Below are positions 1 through 8,610 of a stretch of DNA of 64,000 nt, one piece after another (position 1 is the stretch's first letter; the number at the start of each line of letters is the position of its first letter). Source of the stretch: Proteobacteria bacterium UBA981 (GTDB lineage: Bacteria; Pseudomonadota; Gammaproteobacteria; Ga0077536); the NCBI GenBank assembly GCA_002292285.1, contig DBBP01000024.1, positions 62,001-126,000 of the forward strand, given 5' to 3'. Below the pieces are notes generated by a model. The model was not told where the DNA came from, made no database searches, and saw only the letters and a program-made list of their open reading frames with translations. Both the position numbers and the translations under genes were made by a program.

Positions 1-635
1 TCTTCAATCTGCGATGGTGTGCAGTGCCCCTGCATATATCCGGGCACGTACTCAGAGAGCGGAAAATCGTCGAGGCCCCAACTAACCGGAATCTCGACAA
101 GGTCGATGGTCGTCCCGAACTGATAAGCCTCGTCGAATGACGCCAGGTCTCCTTCACGCAAGTAATAGGGGTAGCAATCGTGTCCCATGCAACTGGTGTC
201 GTAAATGAAATCCATCTCGGCGAGCAGCGCAATACTCGCCGGGCTCAAGTCCCACGCAGGCGAGCGATAGCCAAGCGGGCGCTCGCCGGTGACAGTTTCC
301 AGCGCGTCGATGCCGCGCAGCAGAATATCGCGCTCTGCGTGGGGGGTGAATTTCGCCGGGTTCTCATGGACCCAGCCATGATGAGCTATCTCGTGTCCGG
401 CAGCCGCTATTCGGCGCACAATATCGGGGTACGCAAACGCGGTATGCCCCGGTGTCGGGAATGTCGCTTTGACCTGGTATTTATCGAGTAGTCGCAGAAT
501 ACGCTCGACGGCGACGGCGCCGAATTGTCCTCGGGAAATCATCGACGGGTTTTGCGACCGCGCTGAGCCGAGCCAGGACGACATCGCATCAAAATCAAAG
601 GTGATGCAACAGGTCAAGTTGGCGCTGGTTGTCAT
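1..635 (-). CDS. Polysaccharide deacetylase family protein (3' part missing at window edge)
   Basis: This is a NodB-fold carbohydrate-esterase-4-like hydrolase, expected to remove acyl or formyl groups from a sugar or small amide with a divalent metal. The reading frame begins at ATG 635 and runs off the left edge after about 211 codons. Visible motifs are TFDFDAMS near the N terminus (the catalytic/metal aspartate segment), EIAHHGWVHENP around residues 82-93 (the HxxxH metal histidines) and GYRSPAWDLSP around residue 122 (motif 3). The N terminus lacks a signal peptide, so it is probably cytoplasmic, like the PuuE/HP0310 subgroup. It is divergent from the FMN-binding gene at 799. The exact substrate is not predictable. 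Confidence 0.85.
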   Translation of the reverse strand, partial: MTTSANLTCCITFDFDAMSSWLGSARSQNPSMISRGQFGAVAVERILRLLDKYQVKATFPTPGHTAFAYPDIVRRIAAAGHEIAHHGWVHENPAKFTPHAERDILLRGIDALETVTGERPLGYRSPAWDLSPASIALLAEMDFIYDTSCMGHDCYPYYLREGDLASFDEAYQFGTTIDLVEIPVSWGLDDFPLSEYVPGYMQGHCTPSQIE

Positions 636-798
636 GTCGAATTCCCGTGTTGGCGCCGTGTGACGCCTTCGTCGGCGATGTTAGCGAAATTCGACCGCAG
701 TTATCCGCGCACCGACATTAGTCGCCTTTCTCCGCGCTGTAATCGCCTTGAATTTGCGCTAGATTGGCTGCCCTTAATTGTTATCGGAGATTGGCAAT

Positions 799-1449
799 AT
801 GAGCCTATATGGTGATTCGCATCGCGCACTTCATAAACAATTCGATAGCACCAGAATAGCGGCCGTGCTCGAAGAAATGGATGCCGACGCGATAGAAGAA
901 CAACACCAGGCATTTATCGAATCGCGCGACATGTTCTGGTTGGCGACGGTGGACAAACAGGGACGTCCGCAATGCCAGTACAAGGGCGGTGCACCAGGCT
1001 TTGTGCGCGTGGTTGATCCCAAGACCGTCGTCTTCCCGAGCTACGACGGCAACGGCCGCTATCACTCGATGGGAAACATCGGGGAAACTTCAAATATCGG
1101 TATGCTGTTCCTCGATTTCGAAACGCCCAACCGTTTACGCCTACAAGGCGAGGCGACGGTGAGTGCCGACGACCCGCTGCTGGCCGAGTACAAAGACGCC
1201 GAGCTGATCGTGCGGGTGAAAGTGACGGACGTCATCATCAATTGTCCGCGCTACATCCATAAGATGACCCGCGTTGCGCAGTCGCCTGCTGTGCCGGTAG
1301 AAGACAAAGACACCCCATTCGCGCAGTGGAAACGCATCGACTTCTTTCAAGAAGCGTTGCCGAGTAAAGATCAAGGCCGTGCAGAACACTCTGGCGGTAC
1401 CTTGACCATTGAACAATGGATGGGGAAAGTGACCGAGGGAGACGGTTAA
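799..1449 (+). CDS. Pyridoxamine 5'-phosphate oxidase-related FMN-binding protein
   Basis: This is a 216-residue split-barrel flavoprotein of the broad PNPOx-like superfamily, likely binding FMN or a related flavin and acting in the cytoplasm. The segment MFWLATVDKQGRPQ (about residues 45-60) is the typical first strands of this fold. FPSYDGNGRYHSMGNI near residue 95 is the conserved cofactor/dimer region. I chose ATG 799 because GGAG lies nine bases upstream; an in-frame TTG at 778 has no such site. It is not PdxH itself, and the substrate is unknown. It is convergent with the LysR gene at 1617-2555. Confidence 0.8.
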   Translation: MSLYGDSHRALHKQFDSTRIAAVLEEMDADAIEEQHQAFIESRDMFWLATVDKQGRPQCQYKGGAPGFVRVVDPKTVVFPSYDGNGRYHSMGNIGETSNIGMLFLDFETPNRLRLQGEATVSADDPLLAEYKDAELIVRVKVTDVIINCPRYIHKMTRVAQSPAVPVEDKDTPFAQWKRIDFFQEALPSKDQGRAEHSGGTLTIEQWMGKVTEGDG

Positions 1450-1616
1450 ATCCTGGCCGCGGCTGCTGCAGTAATGGGTGAGGGTGGCCTTGGCTGGCCA
1501 CCGAGCGGCGCGAATTCGATGCCGCACGTCTCGAGCTATCGCGCGGGGCGCAACACTTGTCACGAAGTCTGTGGCAACGCGCAATCAGTGCTGCGGGTCG
1601 CACCCACCCTGCGTGC

Positions 1617-2555
1617 TTACGGCGTACGCTCTGCTGTGAGTTCAGTCACTACGTCTTCCAGATCCCGAATGAGCGTTAGTGCTGCGGGCGGTAGCGCACG
1701 ATCTTCAGCAGTGCCGATGATGAGTGGAATCTGCAGCAGCCTCTTTTCTTCGTCTGGCGTTTCTATTTCGGCAAACATGCCGGCCGCGAAGTCAGCGCTG
1801 AGAATGCTCGAAACTGCCACGCCGACGGTGTCCGTCTGCCGCACCACCGCACGCACGGCACTGAAGTCGTTGACGATGACGGAGGCGTCGCCGAGCGCAG
1901 GCGGCTCGCCTTCCTCTCCCAGGACCAGCAATTCACCCAAGCGCTTCACCAGCCAGCGCGGTGCGGGACCATGAACAACGGGGTACTGCATGATCTCTCT
2001 CAGGCGATGTGGCCCCGAGCCCGCCAATGGATGCCCCGGGCGCACGAACGTGACAATCCCGGCCACACCCAGTTCACGTAATGTGAGTCCGCGTGTGTCA
2101 CCGTCCGGCGGAATGCCGAAAAAGAAATCGATGCGCTTATCGCGCACCTCGCGAATTGAAGCGGTCGAGTTGGTCGCGTGGATGCGAAAGCGCAACTTCG
2201 GATAATGGCGCAGCCCGCGTGCGATTGCCGGCACGAGAAAGGGCTCGATGAGCCCGGACTCCGAACTGATGACAAGCCGTCCACTCTCCGAGCCACGAAT
2301 CAGGCCGATTTCGCGCTGTGCTTCATCCATGATGCTGAGCGCGCGGGCTGCCGCGGACACCACCACGCTGCCGTAAACCGTTGGCGCCGAGCCGCGGCGC
2401 CCGCGCTCAAAAAGCTCCGCCCCGTAGTTTGTCTCCAGGCGCGTAACGGCGTCGCTCAACGTTGATTGCGAAATGCTCAGCCGTTCGGCGGCCTTGCGCA
2501 TATTGCCAGAGCGTGCCAGTTCGACCAGTAATTCCAGTTCCTCACGATGGTCCAT
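1617..2555 (-). CDS. LysR family transcriptional regulator
   Basis: This 312-residue protein has the classic LysR layout. An N-terminal winged helix-turn-helix (about residues 1-60, with NMRKAAERLSISQSTLSDAV) is followed by an effector-binding periplasmic-binding-protein-like domain (about 90-300). It is divergent from the amidohydrolase at 2769, with a 213-base shared upstream region, which is the usual LysR arrangement for control of the neighbour and autoregulation. The effector cannot be deduced. ATG 2555 is the natural start, because the HTH begins immediately after it. Confidence 0.93.
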   Translation of the reverse strand: MDHREELELLVELARSGNMRKAAERLSISQSTLSDAVTRLETNYGAELFERGRRGSAPTVYGSVVVSAAARALSIMDEAQREIGLIRGSESGRLVISSESGLIEPFLVPAIARGLRHYPKLRFRIHATNSTASIREVRDKRIDFFFGIPPDGDTRGLTLRELGVAGIVTFVRPGHPLAGSGPHRLREIMQYPVVHGPAPRWLVKRLGELLVLGEEGEPPALGDASVIVNDFSAVRAVVRQTDTVGVAVSSILSADFAAGMFAEIETPDEEKRLLQIPLIIGTAEDRALPPAALTLIRDLEDVVTELTAERTP

Positions 2556-2768
2556 GAACCGCGCTCCTCCCGGGGAATTTTATCTGACAGCGAGCCCGTC
2601 TTATTGTACGAAATACCGAACTAATTATCGCTATCATCCGGTTTTACGTTCTAAAAGACCTGCGCTACGATGCAGCGACCCGGCTAGCCCACTGTTCTGT
2701 ATTCCGGTCACCGAACCCTATTCGGAACGCGCATCCTCGCGTAGTTCCCATTCAATGGAGATATTTCC
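2556..2768. promoter_or_regulatory. Divergent promoter region between LysR and amidohydrolase
   Basis: This AT-richer stretch separates a LysR regulator from its divergent neighbour. Two imperfect dyads are visible: TATT at 2602-2605 facing AATA at 2612-2615, and TTCCG at 2702-2706 facing CGGAA at 2723-2727. Either could be a LysR site, but neither is a clean T-N11-A box. The second lies about 40 bases before the amidohydrolase ATG, where a ribosome site (GGAG at 2757-2760) also occurs. The operator assignment is inference. Confidence 0.35.
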
Positions 2769-4481
2769 ATGGCCCAATTCGACACCATTATCAAAAACGG
2801 CACCATCGTTGATGGCACGCGCGCAGCGCGTTTCCAAGGCCACATCGGTATTCGCGACGGTGCTATCGCGGCGGTTTCTCAAACTGCGCTCGACGAAGCG
2901 TCAGCCGATACGGTTATTGACGCCGCCGGACTCGTGGTTGCGCCAGGCTTTATCGATTTGCACACCCACTACGACGCGCAGATTCAGTGGGATCCGTATT
3001 GCACCTTATCGGGTTGGCATGGCGTAACGTCGCTCGTGCTGGGTAATTGCGGCTTCGGTTTTGCGCCGGTGGCGCCAGAGAATCGCGAACGCGCGATGCT
3101 CAGCATGTCACGTGTTGAAGCGATTCCATTCGAGTCCATGAAGCAGGGCATGTTGTGGGATTGGGTCAGCTTTCCTGATTGGCTCGATTCGTTGCAGCGC
3201 ATGCCGAAGGGCGTGAACGTTGTTTCCTACGTACCACTAGGGCCGTTGATGACCTACGTCATGGGTGTTGATGACTGCAAGAATCGCGAACCGACGCCAG
3301 AGGAACTGGCGGAGATGTGTCGTTTGATTGAAGCCGGCATGGACGCAGGCGCGTGTGGATGGTCGGTTCAGCACCTCGGTGATGGCTTTACGTCAGTGCA
3401 GCGTGATTACGACGGCACCCCGATGGTTACCGACTGCATGAGCGACGCGACCTGTCTGGCGTTCGCTGAAGTGCTGCGCAAACGCGGTGGCGGACATATT
3501 CAGATTACCCAGGCACAGGAAGACATTCGCGAAGATTTGATTTTCGTTGAGAAGCTCGCCGAAGTGTCGGAGTGTCCGGTGCTGTTTAATGTTGTATCGG
3601 CGAACAACTACCACCCGCGCCAGAGCAAGCGTCTGGTCGACTGGGCTGAGAAAGCCCAGGCGCGTGGCAATCGCATCTACCTGCAGGCCGTCAATGTCGG
3701 TAACGATCTGACTTACACCTTCGAGGACTTTAACTTACTCGATGGTCAGGAAGACTGGCGTGACGTGACTCTAGGTTCGGTCTCCGAGCGTATGGAGAAA
3801 ATGAAGGATCCGGCGCGCCGCGAAAAACTACGCATGGACTACGACCACGGCCGTATGCCGATCGCGACAGGCCCCATTCCCAAATTCATCGTTAAAGAAA
3901 CGGTCAAGCCCGAGAACAAGCAATGGGAAGGCATGACCTTGGCAGAACTCGGGGAAGCGCAAGGCCGCCACCCGATCGAGGCGCTGCTCGACCTGGTGGT
4001 CGACGAGGAACTGAAAACGGTGATCTTTACGCCCGCTTTCAACACGGACGTCGAGTTGAACCGTGAAATTTTCGCCAGTGAGTTTACGGTTCCCGGGGTA
4101 TCTGACGGTGGGGCGCACACAAAGTTTGTCACCATCGGTCGCTACACCACGGAGTTCATTGCTGACTTCGTGCGCGAGAAGGGCATATTAAGCCTGGAAG
4201 AAGCGCATTACCGCCTGTCCTGCTTACCCGCCAAGATGGCGGGCTTCAGAGACCGCGGCACGATTAGCGAAGGTCGTCCCGCCGATATCGTCATTTACGA
4301 TTTCGATGAGTTGCGCTCTACGCCGTCCGAAATCGCCCATGATTTCCCGGCCGACGAATGGCGCCGGGTGCAAAAGGCAGAGGGTTATCACTACATCATG
4401 GTTAACGGCGAAGTAACGTTCAGGGACGGCGTGTGCACCAACGCGACGCCCGGCAAGTTACTCCGTCACGGTCACGCCTGA
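2769..4481 (+). CDS. D-aminoacylase-like amidohydrolase (COG3653 type)
   Basis: This 570-residue metal-dependent amidohydrolase is of the N-acyl-D-amino-acid deacylase group, whose members hydrolyse an amide or cyclic amide bond in the cytoplasm. The metal motif is H65-T-H67 in GFIDLHTHYD, and NCGFGF places C94 where D-aminoacylases have their metal-bridging cysteine. A later SDGGAH segment (about residue 448) supplies the catalytic aspartate. GGAG lies about eight bases before ATG 2769. It stands alone and is divergent from a LysR regulator that may control it. Many members of this group act on substrates other than D-amino acids, so the substrate is left open. Confidence 0.88.
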   Translation: MAQFDTIIKNGTIVDGTRAARFQGHIGIRDGAIAAVSQTALDEASADTVIDAAGLVVAPGFIDLHTHYDAQIQWDPYCTLSGWHGVTSLVLGNCGFGFAPVAPENRERAMLSMSRVEAIPFESMKQGMLWDWVSFPDWLDSLQRMPKGVNVVSYVPLGPLMTYVMGVDDCKNREPTPEELAEMCRLIEAGMDAGACGWSVQHLGDGFTSVQRDYDGTPMVTDCMSDATCLAFAEVLRKRGGGHIQITQAQEDIREDLIFVEKLAEVSECPVLFNVVSANNYHPRQSKRLVDWAEKAQARGNRIYLQAVNVGNDLTYTFEDFNLLDGQEDWRDVTLGSVSERMEKMKDPARREKLRMDYDHGRMPIATGPIPKFIVKETVKPENKQWEGMTLAELGEAQGRHPIEALLDLVVDEELKTVIFTPAFNTDVELNREIFASEFTVPGVSDGGAHTKFVTIGRYTTEFIADFVREKGILSLEEAHYRLSCLPAKMAGFRDRGTISEGRPADIVIYDFDELRSTPSEIAHDFPADEWRRVQKAEGYHYIMVNGEVTFRDGVCTNATPGKLLRHGHA

Positions 4482-4525
4482 GGGGAGGCGAAAATCGTAG
4501 TTGAGGTCGGGGCCCCCAATCGCAG

Positions 4526-6025
4526 CTACGTCCCGGGTCGCCGTAGCATGCGGCCGGCCCGGGCAGTTTGGGATACGCCAGCGCGCACGCTGGCAACGCC
4601 ATTGACGAACACATCGACGATGCCCGCCGGGTAGCGATTCGGATTCTCGAACGTGCCCTGGTCTATCAGGGTCTCGGCATCAAATACCACCGCATCGGCA
4701 AAGGCACCAATTTCAATCCGCCCGCGTCCATTCAGGCCGAATTTGTTGGCTGTAAAGCCGGTCATGCGATAAATCGCGTCAGCCATCGACAGCACGCCGA
4801 GATCTCTTGAGTAGTGCCCGAGCACGCGTGCGAAACTGTTGTACAAACGGAGATGCGGCCGGCCACCCACAGTCGGGATGCCGTCCGAGCCGATCATGGT
4901 CGACGGATGGCGCAACACCTGTTGCACATCGTCCTCACTCATCATGTGAATAATCGCGGTTGTGCCGGGCGCGTGCTCAACGACGCGTAGCGCTGCTGCG
5001 CGTGCGGGAATACCGAACTCTGCTGCGAGCGCCGCGACTGTGCGGCCCTCCCACTGTGGGTGCCCGGGTGCGCCGGCGATCACCACGTCGTCTGCGCCCA
5101 CAGTTCCGATGCCGCCTTGCGCACTGCCGGTAAACGCGCCGTTTTCGATAATGGCGACCAGAATTGTACTCCCGGCCGTATACGGATACTGATCGCAGTG
5201 CACGTCCAGCCCACGGGCTTGCGCGAGTTCGATTAGTTTTAATGATTCGGTGACGCGGCCCCAATTTGCACGCCCGGACGCTTTGTGATGTGAAATCTGC
5301 ACCGGCACCTGGGCTTGTTCGCCAATGTCGATCGCTTCCGCAACAGAAGCCAGCAGGCCATCGCCCTCGTCGCGCATGTGTGTCGCATAAAGAGCACCGG
5401 AGTCGCGCATATCGCTGGCGAGTTCAATCAACTCCGATGTTTGGGAGTAGCGTCCGGGGACGTAGATCAGGCCGCTCGACAGGCCAAAGACCCCGGCATC
5501 CAATGCCTCGCCGAGTGCGTCTTTCATGTGTTGTAGTTCACGTTCTTCGGGTTGGCGGTCTGCCGTACCCATCGCGGCCAGACGCAATGTGCCATGGCCG
5601 GCCAGCGCCGCTATGTTGACGCCGGGGCGGACCGTCTCGACCGTCGCGGCATAACCTGCATGGCCGTCGTAGTGCGGTACCGACAGGCCGGGCGTTAAGC
5701 CATCGAACAGTTGCATGGCCTCTTTGAAAGGCGCTGCGCCGAAGCCGCAGTTTCCGACCACGCAGGTCGTGACACCGCCGAGTAACTTGAAGCCCATGTC
5801 GGGTTGATTCAGCGCTGCCAAGTCATCGTGTGTGTGTGCGTCAATGAAGCCAGGCGCCACGCTGAGACCGGTGGCATCAATGTCGAGTGTCGCGCGCGCA
5901 GCGTCGAGACTCCCCAGCGCTGCGATACGATCGCCGGCGAAGGCGATGTCCGCCTGGACAGGCGGCGACCCAAGGCCATCGTAGACTTCAGCTCCACGTA
6001 GCAGGACGTCGTAGGGGGCAGACAT
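4526..6025 (-). CDS. N-acyl-D-amino-acid deacylase family amidohydrolase
   Basis: This 499-residue protein is the closest in the window to classical D-aminoacylase. GFIDAHTHDD gives the metal histidines H64 and H66, and GNCGFG gives C93. ATHMRDEGD and VQISHHKASG carry the further metal histidines, and MIGSDGIP the catalytic aspartate. It follows the SDR at 6027-6788 by one base, so the two are very likely co-transcribed and translationally coupled. The 3' end converges on the amidohydrolase at 2769-4481. The reaction is presumably hydrolysis of an N-acyl amino acid or a related amide. Confidence 0.88.
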   Translation of the reverse strand: MSAPYDVLLRGAEVYDGLGSPPVQADIAFAGDRIAALGSLDAARATLDIDATGLSVAPGFIDAHTHDDLAALNQPDMGFKLLGGVTTCVVGNCGFGAAPFKEAMQLFDGLTPGLSVPHYDGHAGYAATVETVRPGVNIAALAGHGTLRLAAMGTADRQPEERELQHMKDALGEALDAGVFGLSSGLIYVPGRYSQTSELIELASDMRDSGALYATHMRDEGDGLLASVAEAIDIGEQAQVPVQISHHKASGRANWGRVTESLKLIELAQARGLDVHCDQYPYTAGSTILVAIIENGAFTGSAQGGIGTVGADDVVIAGAPGHPQWEGRTVAALAAEFGIPARAAALRVVEHAPGTTAIIHMMSEDDVQQVLRHPSTMIGSDGIPTVGGRPHLRLYNSFARVLGHYSRDLGVLSMADAIYRMTGFTANKFGLNGRGRIEIGAFADAVVFDAETLIDQGTFENPNRYPAGIVDVFVNGVASVRAGVSQTARAGRMLRRPGT

Positions 6026-6026
6026 T

Positions 6027-6788
6027 TCAGCGCGTCACGTAACCGCCGTCGACGGTCAGTGCGTGGCCAGTGGTGAACGAGGAATCCTGTGAACACAACC
6101 ACACGACCGCGTTGGCGACCTCATTCGGGGTGCCGAAGCGACCAGCCGGGTGTTTGGCTAACATCAGGTCGTGGACGGTACCGGCGGACTGGGTTGCAGG
6201 TGCTCCCATCGGGGTATCGATGACACCGGGACACACCGCATTCACGCGCACGTCCTGACGCGCGTATTCGAGCGCAGCGGTTTTGGTTAAACCAATCACG
6301 CCGTGTTTCGACGCGGAATACGCCGCGGCGCCGCGCCAACCGACCAGACCCGCGACGGACGCCGTGTTGACGATGGCACCGCCGCCGGTTTTGACCATCT
6401 CGCGAATTTCCCGGCGCATGCACAACCAGACGCCCTTGAGGTTGATGTTATGCGTGCGGTCCCAATCGTCCTCATTGGCATCAATTGTAAACTTGCCCTC
6501 ACCCGCGACCCCGGCGTTGTTAAACGCGCAGTCGACCTGGCCCCAGCGCGCAATCACGGCATCGAACAACTCATCAATCGAGGCCGACCGAGAAACATCG
6601 GTGGACATAAAAAAGGCATCGCCGCCGGCAGCGTTGATTTCAGCGGCTACCGCCTCGCCGCTGGTCGGGGTGATATCAGCCACGACCACGCGGGCGCCGA
6701 GCTTGCCCATCAGTACTGCGGTTGCGTGTCCGATGCCGCTTGCGCCACCGGTGATGACTGCGACCTTACCTGCCAAAGAATGTGCCAC
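6027..6788 (-). CDS. SDR family NAD(P)-dependent oxidoreductase
   Basis: This classical short-chain dehydrogenase of about 253 residues has a TGGASGIG cofactor loop at the N terminus, an NNAG motif, and a YSASK catalytic Tyr-Lys pair around residue 160. It ends in the usual substrate-lid region and DGGY. An ATG at 6803 is possible. However, the bases of that ATGGAGGA form an excellent Shine-Dalgarno seven bases before GTG 6788, so I prefer the GTG. It is the first gene of a two-gene minus-strand unit with the deacylase at 4526-6025, and divergent from the flavin monooxygenase at 6955. The substrate is an unknown alcohol or ketone. Confidence 0.88.
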   Translation of the reverse strand: MAHSLAGKVAVITGGASGIGHATAVLMGKLGARVVVADITPTSGEAVAAEINAAGGDAFFMSTDVSRSASIDELFDAVIARWGQVDCAFNNAGVAGEGKFTIDANEDDWDRTHNINLKGVWLCMRREIREMVKTGGGAIVNTASVAGLVGWRGAAAYSASKHGVIGLTKTAALEYARQDVRVNAVCPGVIDTPMGAPATQSAGTVHDLMLAKHPAGRFGTPNEVANAVVWLCSQDSSFTTGHALTVDGGYVTR

Positions 6789-6954
6789 TGATTGTTCCTC
6801 CATCGTCTAATTCAGTGAATTTTCGTTGCTGGCCGTACCGTAGCATGGCCGCCCGTGCTTGGCGTCCTCCGGCACGCGGGGCGTGCGAAGCCGGCAATGG
6901 CGCGCTACCCTTTGCACCATTCGCGGCGCTGCCGTAAAGCTAGCAGAGGTGGAG

Positions 6955-8469
6955 ATGGAGCATTTTGACGTTGTGATCGTTGGGGCCGGCTTGTCCGGCA
7001 TCGGGGCGGCCCGCCAACTGCAGGACAAATGTCCGGATAAGCGCTTCACCATTATCGAGGGTCGCGACACAATTGGCGGCACCTGGGATTTGTTTCGCTA
7101 TCCCGGCATTCGCTCAGACAGTGATATGTACACGATGGGCTACGACACCAAGCCGTGGCTGGATCCGAAAGCGATCGCCGATGGCCCGTCAATCCTGTCC
7201 TACGTGCAGGAAGCAGCCGCCGAGCGCGGACTCAATGAACATATTCGTTTCGGGCACAAATTTACTGCGGCGGCATGGTCGAGCAGCGACAGTCGCTGGA
7301 CCTTGCAGTTGCTGCGCGGTGAGGGAGTTGAGCCAGTACAAATCAGTTGCAACGTTCTTTTTGTGTGTAGTGGCTACTACAACTATGCGCACGGCTACCT
7401 ACCCGAGTTTACTGGCAGTGATGAGTTCAAGGGCCAGACTGTACATCCCCAGCACTGGCCGGAAGATCTAGACTATGCAGGCAAGCGCGTCGTCATCATC
7501 GGCAGTGGCGCAACTGCGATGACCCTGGTGCCGGCGATGGCTAAGACCGCCGCTAAGGTCACCATGCTGCAACGCTCGCCGACTTATGTGGTGTCGATGC
7601 CGGCCGAAGATCCGATCGCTGGGGTGCTGCGAAAAATGTTGCCGGAGAAGCTTGCCTACCGGCTGATCCGTTGGAAGAACGTCCAGATGCAGCGCTTTAT
7701 GTACGCGCGCACTCGCTCCAAACCAGAAAGCGTGAAGCGACATTTGCTCGGCCTGGTACGCAAGCAACTCGGGCCCGACTACGACATAGAGAAACATTTC
7801 ACGCCCAGTTACAACCCGTGGGATCAACGTTTGTGCCTGGTCCCCGACGCCGATCTGTTCAAGGCTATCAAAGCAGGTCGCGCCGATGTGGTGACTGACG
7901 AGATCGAGCACTTTACGAGCACCGGAATTGCGCTTAAGTCAGGGCAAACACTCGAAGCCGATATCATCGTCACAGCGACCGGCCTTGACCTTAAGGTGCT
8001 GGGCGGCGCGCAATACACGGTCGACGGCGAAGCGGTGAATTTCCCAGATACCCATTCATACAAGGGCATGATGTTCTCGGGCGTGCCCAATCTGATTTAC
8101 ACCATTGGGTACATCAACGCGTCCTGGACCCTGCGTTCAGAGTTGGTTGCCGAGTACGTTTGTCGCCTCGTCAATCGCATGACGGAGTTGCGCGTAAGCC
8201 AGTGCACGCCGCGCTTGCGAGCGGTCGACGAGACGATGGGTATGAATCCGATGATTGCGGATTTCTCCCCAGGTTACTTACGCCGCGGCCTGCACCTGTT
8301 TCCACAGCAAGGTGACCGTGATCCGTGGCGCAACACGCAGAACTACGCGCTCGATAAGAAGACCATCCGCAATCAGCCTATTGACGACGACGTCCTTGAG
8401 TTTGCCAATGCGGCGCCCGCTCAGCTGAGGAGCGTGGACGAAGCAGCGCAATCCAAATCGGCAGCTTGA
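6955..8469 (+). CDS. Baeyer-Villiger-type flavin-containing monooxygenase
   Basis: This 504-residue FAD/NADPH monooxygenase probably inserts oxygen next to a ketone, giving an ester or lactone, or oxidises a heteroatom. The first Rossmann loop GAGLSG is at about residues 10-15 and the second GSGATA at 183-188. Between them, FKGQTVHPQHWP (158-169) matches the Baeyer-Villiger fingerprint FxGxxxHxxxWP. I start at ATG 6955, which has AGAGG six bases upstream; a longer frame from 6859 adds 32 residues before the first beta strand that do not fit the family. It is divergent from the SDR/deacylase unit. Confidence 0.9.
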   Translation: MEHFDVVIVGAGLSGIGAARQLQDKCPDKRFTIIEGRDTIGGTWDLFRYPGIRSDSDMYTMGYDTKPWLDPKAIADGPSILSYVQEAAAERGLNEHIRFGHKFTAAAWSSSDSRWTLQLLRGEGVEPVQISCNVLFVCSGYYNYAHGYLPEFTGSDEFKGQTVHPQHWPEDLDYAGKRVVIIGSGATAMTLVPAMAKTAAKVTMLQRSPTYVVSMPAEDPIAGVLRKMLPEKLAYRLIRWKNVQMQRFMYARTRSKPESVKRHLLGLVRKQLGPDYDIEKHFTPSYNPWDQRLCLVPDADLFKAIKAGRADVVTDEIEHFTSTGIALKSGQTLEADIIVTATGLDLKVLGGAQYTVDGEAVNFPDTHSYKGMMFSGVPNLIYTIGYINASWTLRSELVAEYVCRLVNRMTELRVSQCTPRLRAVDETMGMNPMIADFSPGYLRRGLHLFPQQGDRDPWRNTQNYALDKKTIRNQPIDDDVLEFANAAPAQLRSVDEAAQSKSAA

Positions 8470-8610
8470 GTGGGCCTCGAACAGGCCATCGGGCGTTACG
8501 ATGATCAAGCGTGATGCAGAACTGTAGGCGCTGTCGGTGCGCGTCTCCGCGTCGCGTGCGTGTTGACTAGGCCGGATGGCTTAGCCGTTAGTATTCAAGG
8601 AAAAATCAGC